A stretch of DNA of 64,000 nucleotides. It comes from Achatina immaculata. Taxonomy: Eukaryota > Mollusca > Gastropoda > Stylommatophora > Achatinidae. A program made the translations under genes and the position numbers. The DNA lies in the NCBI GenBank assembly GCA_009760885.1, contig CM019715.1, positions 21,163,003 through 21,227,002 on the forward strand, given 5' to 3'. This document shows, piece after piece, positions 41,911-53,864 of this stretch (positions are counted from its first letter, which is position 1; each line of letters starts with the position of its first letter). The notes beneath the pieces were generated by a model, which searched no databases, was not told where the DNA came from, and saw only the letters and a list, made by a program, of their open reading frames with translations.

Positions 41911-42814
41911 TTGTGTATCTACACAAGCATTATAGTGGTATGGGAGTTTATCAGTGCTCTTATACTGCATTCAAAAGGAGGAGAGTGAGAGAGAGAGAGA
42001 GAAAAAAAAAAGAGAGAAAGAGAGAGGTCATCAAACCATAGTTCCTTTTGTCCATTGCGTACACCTAGAAAAAGACTGCCTGGCAGATTAGAGACCCAAA
42101 GTATTCTCTGTAATCATGAATTCTGCCAAGATTCAGTCCTTTTGTTGTAATGGTGAAATCTACCAAAACTATGTGCTTCTCTGTATTGGTGAATTCTGCC
42201 AGTGATTTACTACAGTAGCTACCAATCAGGAGTGTTACATTTTTACTGAGAATGCAGCATAACTATTATACTACAGTTGCAAATTGTACTATTACAGTTG
42301 GACTACATGATAATGAAGCTGACAAACATATCTCTGTTGAGATGGACTGAACAGAAGAACATTCTGTGGTTTAAAACAACTGATAAGATTCAGTTCAGCT
42401 TCTTGTGTGAATCAACATTCAACTTCTTGGAAGTGATTACTGAAAAGTAGTTTCTAAGAAAATACGAACCATGTCCATAATTTATGGACATTCCATGATA
42501 AATGTAATTGAGTTAGTGTTATTGGATTTGGTCTTTCATGGTTGGTTGATTGTGTGGTTCACTGATTGGAGAATTATAAGATTAGTTTAAGTGTGAACAG
42601 CATTATAACATTTATAACATTTATAACACTGCAAATGTTGATCATTGCTGAATGTAGCATCTGAAATGAGAACAAAACTTGAGTCTGAATGAATTTTGAG
42701 TTGTCCACAAAAAAAAAAAAAAATGGTGGGAGAGGAAGTGATTTTGTTAGAGAGATGGTGCATAAATCAGTGTCGCCAATTCAAATGTGACTAAGGTACT
42801 ATTCAACTCATTCT
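41911..42814. other. No gene seen
   Basis: AT-rich; (GA)n near 41980-42025; an A-run at 42710-42722. Confidence 0.4.
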
Positions 42815-43168
42815 TTTCAGACTAAATGTTTACGAAAAATTAGAAGAATATTTTGGTCTAACACCTTAAGAAATAACATCTTATTGGCAGAAATGCAGAT
42901 GAAGCCACTGGCAGCAACTAACGAGGAAAAACGCTGGCGATGGTTGGGACATGTGCTCCGAATGAATGATGACTCATTACTAAAAACACCACTAAGATGG
43001 ACACGACAGGGGAACAAATAAGGGTAGACCAAAGGAGACGTAAAGAAGAACAACAGAAGGAATGTTGAGAAAAAGAGGGCTCACCTGGGCAAGAGCGGAA
43101 AAAAGACAAAGGACAGGCGTTAGTGGAAAACCCTTGCGGAAATCCCATGTCCCTTGGGCACTTAAGGC
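42815..43168 (+). mobile_element. LINE family A 3' fragment
   Basis: Close relative of 12710-13068: TKCLRKIRRIFW, NNILLAEMQMKPL, RWLGHVLRMNDDS, then frameshifts and the end CPLGT followed by TTAAGG. 5'-truncated by more than 90 percent. Confidence 0.85.
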
Positions 43169-43380
43169 CTAGACTGGCTAACGAGGTAGGGATCGCCGTA
43201 GTCCCCTTGGTGGTGGAGTCTGTTACAGAAGCATTGCACACCCCCTACTTTTTAGCTGTACTCCGGGTCTGAAAAAGTATCTGCCATAACTCGTTCCCAC
43301 GCCGATACGATGCTGTGCCTCAACACCTCCACAGCATCGGCCGCAAAGAACAGCTCGCAGTTACAGGAAGTTTGTACAAG
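43169..43380 (-). repeat. Repeat D copy (partial)
   Basis: Minus-strand copy directly abutting the LINE fragment; followed by (GA)n at 43388-43425. Confidence 0.8.
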
Positions 43381-43386
43381 TGAGAG

Positions 43387-43427
<41 letters not shown>

Positions 43428-43649
43428 CCAACCTCTTCAGCGGCGTTCCAGAAAAAAATAACCTGTTGCGTTTCTTTATTCTGGCAAATGAGGCAGGGAT
43501 CGATGGGTACATCATTACAGGCAGATCTTACAGGATTTCCTTTGCTTGTCTGTCAGACCGTCCGCCTGCATATATCCTTTTCTGTCTGTCTGTATGTTAA
43601 GCCTGCATATTTGTAATTTAGGATATACATCATCTTCCTTGTCTTCTGT

Positions 43650-43985
43650 CTCTTCTGGAACTTCGAGCTATTCTTCTTTGCAGTAGATGGGGGTGAAGAT
43701 ACTGAGCCACAGAATCGTGTCGGATTGGGAGTGGGTCATGGCAGATTTTTTTTTCAATCTCTGAGATGAGCTAAAAAGCAGGAGGTGTGTAATTCTTTAG
43801 CTGACTCCAACAGCCGGAAGCCCATGGTAATCCCTGCCCCGTTAACCAGGCTAAGCCTGTTATTTGGGCTACCAAAGAAGAGGTAGGGCAGGGTCTTGAT
43901 CGGCTATGGTTCGCCAACCCCGACGCTAGTATGTCAGCTATGGATCGTTGACTCCCACGTTGGGCAGCGTCTTTGCCATCTTGAG
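43650..43985 (+). repeat. Repeat D copy
   Basis: Plus-strand, diverged, near full length. Confidence 0.75.
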
Positions 43986-44219
43986 ACGGGGCATAATGAA
44001 CGAGTGGGTTCCCTCCCCTCACTACTTTGCTGACTGCCATTTTGACGGACCATCTACTGCTTTTACAATAAAAGGTATGTTCTCTTAGATCAATGGGCCA
44101 AAAAAAAAAAAGCCTGACCGGAAAAGGGAGAAATGAACCTAGATCAGCGCGCAAAATACTCACCGATTTATTCACTCGACAGCTGTGGTTCGGGATTCAG
44201 TTGGCAAACATTCAATTTG

Positions 44220-44690
44220 TGTATCAGAAATATCCAACAGCAGCAACAAACAAACAAAAAATAATAACAGCAGAAACGAAAGATCAAACAAAATAGTAAC
44301 ACAACAATAAGAATAACAACAGTCACTTGCATGTCCCTTGCGGAACTTTGCCTCCCTAACAGCTCTCCTATAGGCCTCTCGGCTGTGAGCAAGATGGCCT
44401 GCTGATGATGCATATAACAGCAGTAGCAATAACAATAACTGCAGCAACATGAATAGCAATAAGAATAATAATAAGAATAATAATATAACAACAAGGGTAA
44501 AAACAATAATAAAAAATAGCATCAACAACATGAATAACGATAAAAACAATAAAATAAAATAAAAACGCCGCAAGAAGAATAACAACAGAAATAAAAAGGA
44601 TAGCAGCAGCAGCAAGAATGATAGCAGCAGAAACGTTTATAACAACACATAAAAGTGATAACGACACATTATTAACATCTGTCTTTTCCA
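44220..44690. repeat. Degenerate AAC/AAT/AGC-rich tract interrupted by LINE family B
   Basis: Irregular trinucleotide-like repeat (AACAATAAC, AGCAGCAGC). At 44325-44415 it is interrupted by a minus-strand family B LINE 3' end (REAYRRAVREAKFRKGHASD-type block). Confidence 0.75.
44325..44415 (-). mobile_element. LINE family B 3' fragment
   Basis: About 90 bp of the extreme C-terminus inserted in the trinucleotide-rich tract. Confidence 0.7.
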
Positions 44691-44789
44691 GGCTCATTTA
44701 ATTTACCGTACTTTATTTGTCACAAACGCATTATTCCATGATTTTTGTTTAATCTATCGAAGCTATTTAAATTGACAGAATGTATAAAC

Positions 44790-44925
44790 TAGGGGAAAAA
44801 AGTAGGAACAGCTTTATTATTTAACGACTACAAAGTTGTGACGTTTCGGCGTGAGCCTTAATCATACAAAACACACAGGACGAAGAAATAGAGAGAGGAG
44901 ATATAGTATAGATTCACATGAATAC
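44790..44925 (-). repeat. Repeat C with GCCGAAACGTC hairpin motif, copy 2
   Basis: Matches 5880-6010 over about 130 bp, including the GACGTTTCGGCGTGAGCCTT block. Confidence 0.6.
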
Positions 44926-45079
44926 TATTAAATTTTTTTAAAATTTAAATTGACAGAATGTTCTTTAGTTAATAGAACAGGCATAACATCTCGTATCACT
45001 GACAAGAACGTTGTAACTGAGCTGTATCAGTTTTAGAAGCAACCAAGAATTGAATGACAAGTTCCGGGATACAACATCT

Positions 45080-45304
45080 GCTGAAATTTTTATGTGAAAG
45101 GGTCAGAAAATTACATTAAATTTGCATCTGATATTTTATAACATACCAGGTATGCCATGTAAAGGTCAGGATGTAATCTATAACCTTCCAGCGTTTTTGC
45201 CAGAATTTCGTGATCAATCATATCGAAGGCTTTCTTGAAATCAATAAAGACAGCACCACACAATTTATCATCATTTATGTCAAATAGCCAGTTCTCGGTC
45301 ATTT
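45080..45304 (-). mobile_element. LINE family F RT fragment
   Basis: The minus strand encodes LTENWLFDINDDKLCGAVF, then FKKAFDMIDHEIL (catalytic Asp region). It ends at the junction with a family D leader, a junction also present at 55560. Confidence 0.8.
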
Positions 45305-45490
45305 TAGTTCATGCTGTATGGTAGCCCGTGTGGTTACCTCGGCCGCTGAGGAGAAAAGAGTAGAACCACTGCCACCTTCCACGCAAGTCGTAAGAGGCGA
45401 CTAAGGAGGTAAAAAACTGGAGCGTTACAGACTTTGAAGTCCGGGCATTTTCTGCAGGAACAAGAACTGAAATACTGCTTTCCTTCTTTT
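45305..45490 (+). mobile_element. LINE 5' leader fragment (family D type)
   Basis: GCCCGTGTGGTTACCTCGG through AAGTCGTAAGAGGCGACTAA resembles the leader of the LINE at 9887 and the copy at 55560-55690. No coding part follows. Confidence 0.6.
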
Positions 45491-45619
45491 GTAACACAAT
45501 GCCTTGTAAGTTATGACTGTAGTATTATTGTAGCGTTGTAAATTAGGATATTATTATTATCATTATTATTTTTATTATAGTTATGATTGTTATTGATAAA
45601 GAAAGTAGGTAAGAAACGA

Positions 45620-45730
45620 TGAATGAATAAATTGTCTTTATTTTAAAAGGGTGAAGAATTGGGCGAGCAGGCCTGTCTTACATTCTGTCTTTTATCACTC
45701 CATCTTTCATACTTACCACACACTCGATTT
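45620..45730 (-). mobile_element. LINE family F 3' tail
   Basis: Minus-strand tail: reverse of AAATAAAGACAAT and the CAGGCCTG/ACATTCTG block shared with 47860-47960. Confidence 0.6.
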
Positions 45731-45753
45731 AATAATGCATACAAAATAACATT

Positions 45754-45788
<35 letters not shown>

Positions 45789-45799
45789 AGAGGGTATTA

Positions 45800-46529
45800 C
45801 CGAAAGTCGTGAGCGAATTTTTTTAAAGTCAGAATTTATAGATAGAGAAAATATAAATCTAACACCTTAATTGCATCCTTTGCACTTCATGTAGAGGTCA
45901 CATGACGTCACCATTATGTGTCACGTAACCACGCGGAGCAGAAACAAAATGGCGGGTGATGAAGTTTCGTTTCGTAAACGTTCTGTTATTTGAGTTCCTG
46001 GTTAAGGAGGAAACTCCCGCTGCTGAAATTCACCAAAGACTTCAACTTGCTTATGGAGATATGTGTATGGGTGCTAGCAGTGTTATGAGGTGAGTGAAAC
46101 ATTTCAAAGATGGAAACAATAGCATCCATGATATGCCTCGCAGCGGTCGCCCTCGAACTGCCTCCATTTAACGCAGCGTGGAAAGGGTTGATGACATCAT
46201 TAAAGAAGACAGACGTGTCACAGTATCTGAAATTGCTGTAAATCTTGGAATAGGACACAATACAGTAATGATTGAAACCCTAAGCCATAGAAAGGTTTGT
46301 GCCAACTAGGCCCCACAGGAGAGAACGCCCAGAAAGTCATCGGTCAGCTGGAATGGAATTCTACGGGGAGGGTATTTTCAAACTTGCAGAGAGATGAGAA
46401 AAACGTGTGCAGAAAAATGGAGAGTATGTAGAAAAGTGAAGAAAAGGATGCAGTTTAAGGTGATACATTTATATTTTTTTCTATCTGTAAATTCTGATTT
46501 TTAAAAATATTTGTGCTCAGGACTTTCGG
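45800..46529 (+). mobile_element. Internally deleted mariner-like transposon with intact TIRs
   Basis: Terminal inverted repeats of about 60 bp: left CCGAAAGTCGTGAGC, right (inverted) CCGAAAGTCCTGAGC, continuing with AATCAGAATTTACAGATAG-like sequence. Flanking TA at 45798-45799 and 46530-46531 is the expected mariner target duplication. The 730-bp body is too short for a full element (about 1.3 kb). It sits between two AT/CA microsatellites. Confidence 0.88.
45950..46310 (+). pseudogene. Mariner-like transposase N-terminal remnant
   Basis: Starts MAGDEVSFRKRSVI then stop; another frame gives KEETPAAEIHQRLQLAYGD, VKHFKDGNNSIHDMPRSGR, then SVERVDDIIKEDRRVT and ISEIA-like VSEIAVNLGIG. This is the two-HTH DNA-binding half of mariner transposases of the Mos1/SETMAR group. 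The catalytic DDD half is gone and stops are present. Confidence 0.85.
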
Positions 46530-46539
46530 TATGACTCTC

Positions 46540-46563
46540 GTGTATCTCTCTCTCTCTCTCTCT

Positions 46564-46611
<48 letters not shown>

Positions 46612-46640
46612 ATGTATGTGTGTGTGTGTGTGTGTGTGGA
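46540..46640. repeat. (CT)n, (TA)n, (TG)n compound microsatellite
   Basis: Three consecutive simple repeats right after the mariner element. Confidence 0.9.
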
Positions 46641-46965
46641 ACGAATTCAAGAAGAACGCAGAGATAAGACACTTGAGCAAACAAAAACCTGTCTCATAGG
46701 CGATCAGAAAAAGAAGGTGGACACATGTATCCCATATGATCAGAAGAAACAATCAAAGAATACCAAAACAAGCTATCAAGTGGAGCACAACAGGCCGAAG
46801 AAAAAGAGGTCGACAACGTGAAACTCTAAAGAGAACTTTGTTAAGAGAAGCCAGCTTAGTGGGCATAACATCCCTTGATGAAGTTGAAAGACTCGCCGAG
46901 AACAGGAAATCTTGGCAAATAACTATGCGAGCCCTATCTGACGTTTAACGGATGTAAGACGTAAG
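46641..46965 (+). mobile_element. LINE family C 3' fragment
   Basis: RIPKQAIKWSTTGRRKRGRQ, ETLKRTLLREASLVG, VERLAENRKSW, then ALSDV and stop with a GTAAGACGTAAGATA tail. Confidence 0.8.
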
Positions 46966-47835
46966 ATATCATTCATTCATTTGCATGTTCCTTGCAGAAC
47001 TTTGCCTCCCTAACTGCACTCCTGTAGGCCTCTCGGTTGTGAGAAAGATGGCCTGCTGCTGATGCATCCATTTGCAGATCATCAACGATGTCTTGCAACC
47101 ATCTTCGCCTGGTCTTCCTCTCTTTCTTTTTCCCATTATGTATCCTTCCAAGACGGTTTTCTCTAGATTATCATGACGTTTAATGTGTCCAAAATATTTA
47201 AGTGTTCTCTGTTTAATCCTCTTTACCAGCCAGCCTTCTTCAATATTAAGTTCTTGTAGTATAGATATATTTGTTCTTTTTTGTGTCCATGTAGCATTTA
47301 CATTCAAAGGCATTTATGTGTTTCTCAGCTGTTTTGTTAAGTATCCAGGTCTCACAGGCATATGTTGCAATGGGAAAGATGCATGCCTTTAAAAATCTTA
47401 TTTGTGTAGTTCTGTCTGTTCCTCTCCACAGATTCTTTAGTTGTTTTACTTTCTGAAGAGCGATAGATGTCCTCCTTTTAATTTCCCTCATTGCATCTCC
47501 ATTATTAATTAGTAGTGATCCAAGATATTAAAAACTCTCCACTTCTTCTAGTTTTTCCTCATTGATACATATTTCAGCTGCCTTGTTTGTTTTGTCAGTT
47601 GTCATCAATTTAGTTTTCTTCGCATTAAGATATAGGCTTTGCTCTTCGCTGTTCTTAAGGACTGACATAATTAGTTTTTCCATTCCTTTTTTGTGTTGTG
47701 GACAGTAATACTGTGTCATAAGCATATATAATCTCCGGTATTTCATAACCTCCAATTTTTATGGCATCGTAATATTCTTTGTCTACATCTTTTCTAACAT
47801 TCCTCATTATATTTTCAGTATACAAGTTAAATAAG
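46966..47835 (-). mobile_element. LINE family B fragment (RT to 3' end)
   Basis: The longest minus-strand copy of family B. Reading inward: NSEEQSLYLNAKKTKLMTT after the catalytic region, IKRRTSIALQKVKQLKN, LRGTDRTTQIRFLKA-type block, FPIATYACETW, GWLVKRIKQRTLKYFGHI, GKRKRGRPGED and the C-terminal block. Several frameshifts. Plus-strand homologue at 57930-59080. Confidence 0.88.
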
Positions 47836-48069
47836 TAATTGATTGATTGACTGATTGATTGATTAATTGCTCTTTATTTCAAAAGGGTTAAGATGAGCAC
47901 GCAGGCCCTCTGACATTCTGCCCTTTATCATACATCTTTCACTCTATTCCAGACATTCTACAAATATGCTGCTCATGTAACAAACATGATTAACATTGAA
48001 GCTGAGAGACATAAAATAAAATATAACATTTACGTTTCGCTCTTATCCATTCATTCGGTACAGAAGTAA

Positions 48070-48109
<40 letters not shown>

Positions 48110-48212
48110 CTATCTGCTAAACACAAATGTCGAGACTATTCAGAATAAACAATTACAGTAAATGTATTCGGTGTCTGTAAGAGCAGTCTAAAATAACTTT
48201 AAGTTTTATGAT

Positions 48213-48617
48213 TCATAGAAGCATGTGGTCGACATCAAATAGATATTGTGAAAGCTTGTAAGTGTAGGAAGGAGTATAATTTATATTTTTTATACAGGAT
48301 GGGAGGGTATTCCAAAGATGAGCAGCAGAATAACTAAAGCTTTTCTTGATCTTTAGATCAAATCTAGAGTTTGGAAGACATATGTTGTTCACGCGTTGGC
48401 TGCACTTTGGGCTAAATTTAAACAGGTTCCATAGATAAGGCGGGGCATGCCGTGAAAGAATTTGATGTACCAACTTGGCTTTGTTGAAGAGGAACCAGTT
48501 CTTAAGATGTAGTATTTTGATACGTTTGTACTGGTTAGTTGTTTGTGCTTGATCTTTGTCACTAATAAGTTTTACTGCTCGCTTTTGGACTGAGCAAAGC
48601 TTCTTTGTATTTGACAC
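48213..48617 (-). pseudogene. LINE family F RT C-terminal region
   Basis: About 134 residues: LCSVQKRAVKLIS, LHLKNWFLFNKAKLVHQIL and SYSAAHLWNTLPSCIKN are the conserved end region of Rex1/CR1/jockey-type RT proteins (Q-KRAxR-I and W-N-LP motifs). Confidence 0.85.
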
Positions 48618-49110
48618 TGAGCAACCATCCCAGATTGTTGAGCAATAGTCTAAATGTGTTTCTACATGTGGTTTGTAGTATGTCTTCCTTGTGTCTTGAT
48701 CGACGAAGTGCTTAATTTCGGCTTACTGGTATACTTTTTGTGCGATGAGTTTTGTTAGACCTTACACATGAGAGTTCCAGGTCAGATGTTGGTCAATAAT
48801 AAGACCTAGTGTTGTGTGCTCGCTAACGTTTTCTGTGATGTTTCTGTGCTGAACCGAAGTGTTTTATAGTTTCTGTCTTGTTGTTATGAGCATTGATTTT
48901 GTTTTATCCGTTGTTTTTGCTCCATCTAATTAATTGTATAACTCGACCTGAAGAGTTGATTCTAGATTAACAAATTCGTAGTCACTGGTGTAGACTGTGC
49001 AATCATCGGCAAAAAGGTCACAAGAAGAGTGTTTAAGATGAAGTGGAAGATCATTGATATAGATAGCAAAGAGCAACGGGGCTAGAATAGAACCCTGCGG
49101 AAAACTAGTG

Positions 49111-49536
49111 TCAACTATAGCCGAATGAATTTGATAGAGAAATGTTGAAGAATACTACCTGTTGCCTGTCTGAAAGAAATGATGCAATTAATTTTATTAG
49201 GTCAGGGTGCAATTTATAAGTCTTTATTTTTCTTACAAGAATATCGTGGTCAATTATATCAAATGCCTTTTTAAAGTCGACAAAGATGGTACCACACAGT
49301 CTGTTGTCATTTATGTTTACTAACCAGTTTTCTGTCAATTTGGTAAGAGCTGTGTGGCAGAAATGTTTGGGTCTAATGCCTGACCGACTGTCTATGAATA
49401 AATTGTTCTCTTGCATGTGTCGTGGAGTTATTTTGTGTATGTGTTTTTCGAGTGGTTTTGATAATGATGATAATATGGGTATTGGTCTATAGTTGGTAAG
49501 ATTGTTGGACGAGCCAGATTTAAAGCGAGGATACAA
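49111..49536 (-). pseudogene. LINE family F RT core
   Basis: YPRFKSGSSNNLTNYRPIPI, then SGIRPKHFCHTAL and FVDFKKAFDIIDHDIL (catalytic Asp), then the IASFLSDRQQ block. The QGS and YADD motifs that should follow are outside this frame. Confidence 0.88.
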
Positions 49537-50219
49537 CTTAGCAGTTTTAAAAGCCTCGGGGAAATGACATTGTGCAATGCACTGATTGTAAATGTATGTT
49601 AGTGTATGCGAAATGACAGGTGCAGCATAAAGTAAGAATTTATTACTAATATTGTCAAGCCCAGCTGTATTGTTTTTTAAAGATAAGAGATAACTGTGAA
49701 TTTCACTGACTGTTAAGAATGGAATGTGTAACTGTTTAAAATCAGTGCATCTGCTGTCCAGGAATGTCTGTAGTTCATGTAAGTCGCATACAGGAGCTGG
49801 TATTGATGATTTAAGAACGTTGATTTCTTCTCTGAAATGTGTACTGATATGTGCGCTAGTGGATGCACGATTGATGGCTTGAAAATCAAATTCTTTTCTT
49901 TTATTTGATAGTGTATATATGGCTTTCCAAATTGATTTACTGTCTGATTTATTCTGAACTAGATTCCTAAAGTAATTTTTTGTCTCTTGTATTGAACTTT
50001 GTTTCTGAGTGAACGGTAGGTCCTAAAGTCCTTGATTTTGTGCGCCCGGTTACGTTCTCTCATGAATTGTAATATTTCAGATGTTATCCAAGGTGACTTC
50101 GTCTGATGTTTTACTCACACCTCTTTCATGGGGACATGTTTGTCTAATATATCTCTGAAGATCTTTAGCCAATATTCTATTGCCTCATCAGGGTCAGTTA
50201 GTTGGCACACGTGTGTAAA

Positions 50220-50643
50220 TTAAGATGCTTGCAAATCATTAAGGAATAATTCTAGGTTAAATTTCATGAAGCTTCTAAATTTCATAGTGGTGTGATTGTG
50301 TTTAGGAAGTTTATACCCCTTTCTTGTCCACATACAGCAGACTGGGAAATGATCACTTAACGAAGTATGAGGGATGTTACATTCAATGATGTTTTCTGGT
50401 TGGGCTACATATATATGATTTAATAATGTGGATGACACTTCTGCTACTCTAGTAGGTTTGGTGGCAATTTGGCAAAAATTGTAGGATAATATAATATTGC
50501 TCCAAACTGGATTTGATTGTGTTAGATCTATGTTGAAATCTCCAAGAATGATAATATCTTTGAACTTAAAATTTGAAACCTCATTCATCATAGTCGTGAA
50601 ATGATCATACCACAGGGATGATGCATTTGGATACGGTACAAAA
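50220..50643 (-). pseudogene. LINE family F endonuclease, C-terminal half
   Basis: IIILGDFNIDLTQ, then VSSTLLNHIYV and SLSDHFPVCCMW: the DFN and SDH catalytic blocks of APE-type endonucleases. The N-terminal half is on the far side of repeat A. Confidence 0.85.
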
Positions 50644-50654
50644 GTCCAATAACT

Positions 50655-51971
50655 TCTTCTTCTTCTTCTTCTTCGTTCACTTCTACCACCAAAAACCGCA
50701 CTGTGAACCTACTGAATTCACGCCTGTGGTCCTCGTTAGGTCCCGTGGTCCCCTGTGTGGTCCAAAATAGCCCACACGAGATCCACGAAAGGACCACAAG
50801 GGGTTCAGAGTATCACAGTGCTTTAGCCTGTATTCTTGGTGGGTCTCGGAAGCGGGATTGCGTGACACCGTGGTTTTCATTGCACCAGTTTAGTCTAGGG
50901 TTGGACTTTCTCACCGGAAGACCTCGACGTGTTTAGGATATCAGTGCATCCCCGCTGGGTGAGAGGCGATAGCCCACCCAGGCCAGAATTGGACTTTCTC
51001 ACCGGAAAACCTCGACGTGTTTTGAGATACCCGTGTATCACCGCCGGGTGAGAGGTGGTTGCCCATCCAGTCCAGGGTTGGACTTTCTCACCGGAAAACC
51101 TCAGCGTGATTAGGATATGCAAACATCCCCGCCGGGTGAGAGGTGGTTGCCTATCTAGACTTCCCTGGTCCAGTGTCTCCGACTTCAGCATTTTGTGGTC
51201 GTGGCCGCTACCCTTCCTAGTTGTGACCAGGATGGAGCTTTTGTCCAAGAGGACGAATCCTCGCCACTAGTGACTTTTACCCCTGGGTTGAGCCGGTTTA
51301 GGCATTATCCCAGTATGGGCGTGTTTGGGACGGGACCGACCTCTAGAGCAGAGGTACTGTGACATGCATAGCCCTCAAGATTCACCCCTGGTATGAGCCG
51401 GTTTAGGCAAAATTCACCAGTATGGGTGTTTATCAGGCGTTACCAACCTCTAGAGCGGAGGTGGCATGACATGTCTAGCCATCAAGTTCCACCCCTGGTG
51501 TGTGCCAGTTTAGGCATATTTCACCAGTGTAGGTGTATTTCGGACGTGGGCGGCCTCTAGAGCAGAGGTGCCGTGGTATAGCTCTCGTAGCGATACTACT
51601 GGACATACCGGTTAAACTTCACTTTCCACCACCTTTTCCCATCGGCTCCGCACAGCAACCTTTATTTCTTTTCCGCATTTACTTCCTTAACCGGGAGGAG
51701 CTTCACTCCACGCACGGCATTTGAAGAGTCTCGCCAGCAGTGTCTTAACCTCTGGGACAAGCCGGTTCATGCATTTCACCCGACATGACTGCAATCAGGA
51801 CGTGGCCGACCTCCAGACCAGAGGTGCCGTGATTTGACTGTTTGCTTCGCTTTATCCTTTCTACCACCTTTTCCGCAGTGATGCTGCGCGGCAACCTCAT
51901 TTGCAATTTTCTTCATTTTCCGGGAGGAGCACCGCTCCACGCACGGCAGCTGAAGATCTCGCCAACAGCGG
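50655..51971 (-). mobile_element. Repeat A, copy e, with 11-bp target duplication
   Basis: Full-length reverse-oriented copy (about 1.32 kb). GTCCAATAACT is repeated exactly at 50644-50654 and 51972-51982, which fixes both ends: (CTT)n tail at the left, CGCCAACAGCGG at the right. It splits a LINE endonuclease domain, so the empty site is readable. No long ORF; a non-autonomous retroelement moved by some LINE is the simplest reading. Confidence 0.9.
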
Positions 51972-51982
51972 GTCCAATAACT

Positions 51983-52330
51983 AATGGACTCTAGTTTGGC
52001 AATTTAACTTCCTCCCAAATACACTCTACCTCCGATGATTCGAGGTCTTCTCTACGACTAAACTGGATAGTTGTGGAGACATACATTACTAGACCTGTTT
52101 CTAGTTTCCTGGTTGGGTCACGCCAGATCAGGTTAAAACCGTTAATTCTAATATCTTAATCGGTTATATTCCTATTTAAACGGCTTTCAGAGAAGCCAAA
52201 AATGTGGAAATTTTGATTTAATATGTGTGTTACTTCAGGAATTTTACCTAATAGGTGATATACACTCAGATGGCCTATTCGAAGTCCTTCTTTATGTAAC
52301 CATTTTTCGGTAGGTGGGATAATTTTATTT
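51983..52330 (-). pseudogene. LINE family F endonuclease, N-terminal half
   Basis: KWLHKEGLRIGHLSVYHLLG, then HIFGFSESRLNRNITD (Glu of the active site), then VMYVSTTIQFSRREDLE and a VECIWEEVKLP block, ending in SPLVIG at the insertion point. One in-frame stop after NITD and one after KLPN. Confidence 0.75.
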
Positions 52331-52689
52331 TCCTGTCTACTGTTATTGGTTTGAAAGTAATTCCTATTATTATACTTAATACTGAAGTAAATAAACTTTT
52401 AAATACCACACAAAGACACACTCTGTATATTAAACTTTCAACTGGTACACAACTCACCAGCTGAAATAATTAGAAACTGAAAGAGAGACGCGCCTAACTA
52501 CTGAATAATTAAACGCTGAAATATGCGAGTTCACTAACAAGTGGAGAAATTAAGTGTATATTTCTCACACACAAACAGATACAACTCACAAACTGCAAGA
52601 ACCTATAGAAAGTTAACATGAATTAGAAAAATAGGTACAAAAGAAAATGGGCAAAAAATAAAATGCATTAATAAAACGTAAAGAGTTCT

Positions 52690-52985
52690 AAATATCTTAT
52701 CTTATATCTTATATCCTTCCCGTGCCGTTAGACGTCACATAGGGCTCGCAAAGTAGTTCGCCAATTTTTCCTGTCTTCGGCGAGTCTTTCAACCGCAACA
52801 AAGGATTTTATGCCTGTTAACTTGGCCTCTCTTAATAATGTTCTCTTCAGAGTTTCACGCGGTCTGCCCCTTTTTCTTCGGCCTGTTGTGTTCCACTTGA
52901 TAGCTTGTTTTGGGATTCTCTGCTCATTTCTTCTCATCAAGTGGCCAACATATGTCCATCTCCTTTTCCTGATCACCCGTGAAGT
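52690..52985 (-). mobile_element. LINE family C 3' fragment
   Basis: Minus-strand: MIRKRRWTYVGHLMRRNEQR, KRGRPRETLKRTLL, then NWRTTLRALCDV and stop; tail of ATATAAGATA repeats at 52690-52715. Confidence 0.85.
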
Positions 52986-53189
52986 TCTAAATAAACTTAG
53001 GAAAAAAGATACCAGTCACTACGTCCTGCTGAGTAATAATTCTATTTTGCGGGTTGAAGGCTTCAGTTTGTGATGGATCACGATGATATTGCCATCGGTC
53101 TAAGGCATGTGGTGTCTGTAAGTACCATGCTATGTGAATTATGCAGAGATAACATATATGCATGACTCAAGGCTACAGGGCTAAATTGC

Positions 53190-53679
53190 AACAAATACTG
53201 CAGCTCTAGATTTCTTTGAGGATATTGCATGGAACAGACAGAACTACAAAAATAAGATTTTTAAGAGCATGCATCTTTCCCACTGCAACATATGCCTGTG
53301 AGACCTGGACACTTAACAAAACATCTGAGAAACACATAGATGCCTTTGAACGTAAATGATACAGAAGAGTTCTTCAAATATCATGGACACAGGAATGAAC
53401 AAATATATCCATACTACAAAAACTTAATATTGAAGAAGGCTGGCTAGTAAAGAGGATTAAAGAGAGAAAACTTAAATATTTTGGACACATTAAACGCCAT
53501 GATAATCTAGAGAAGACCTCTTGGAATGATACATTATGGGAAAAAGAAAGAGGAAGACCAAGGCGAAGATGGTTGCAAGACATAGTTGATAATCAGCAGC
53601 AGGACATTTTGCTTACAACCGAAGTTATGGAGAGCTGTTAGGGAGCCAAAGTTCCGCAAAGGAACATGTAAATGACTGA

Positions 53680-53685
<6 letters not shown>
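53190..53685 (+). mobile_element. LINE family B 3' fragment
   Basis: Plus-strand RT remnant: LRACIFPTATYACETWTLN, then LNIEEGWLVKRIKERKLKYF and FGHIKRHDNLE, with the C-terminal block shortened. GACTGACTGA then (AT)n at 53685-53717. Confidence 0.8.
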
Positions 53686-53721
<36 letters not shown>

Positions 53722-53864
53722 TATGTGAAATATAAGTATACAGATTACATGAAACATATATCTAAGATTGCGAGATGAAAATATTACGTTCACAAATATA
53801 GGATAATGAACTATATAAGAGGTAACTGATCTAACAAATTAGTGCACATACACATGTACATCTT

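Larger units (their letters stand above)
47845..52450 (-). mobile_element. Rex1/CR1/jockey-like LINE (family F), split by repeat A
   Basis: Tail at 47845-48000 (AATC repeats, then the GGAACAGAG-type 3' UTR inverted). RT C-terminus 48617-48213. RT core 49536-49111 (FVDFKKAFDIIDHDIL). Endonuclease 50591-50220 (IIILGDFNIDL; SLSDHFPV), and its N-terminal part beyond the repeat A insertion at about 52330-51983 (GLRIGHLSVYHLLGK, HIFGFSESRLN, VECIWEEVKLP). About 3.3 kb of element sequence remains. Multiple stops make it inactive. An (AT)n tract at 48073-48106 lies in its 3' region. Confidence 0.88.
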
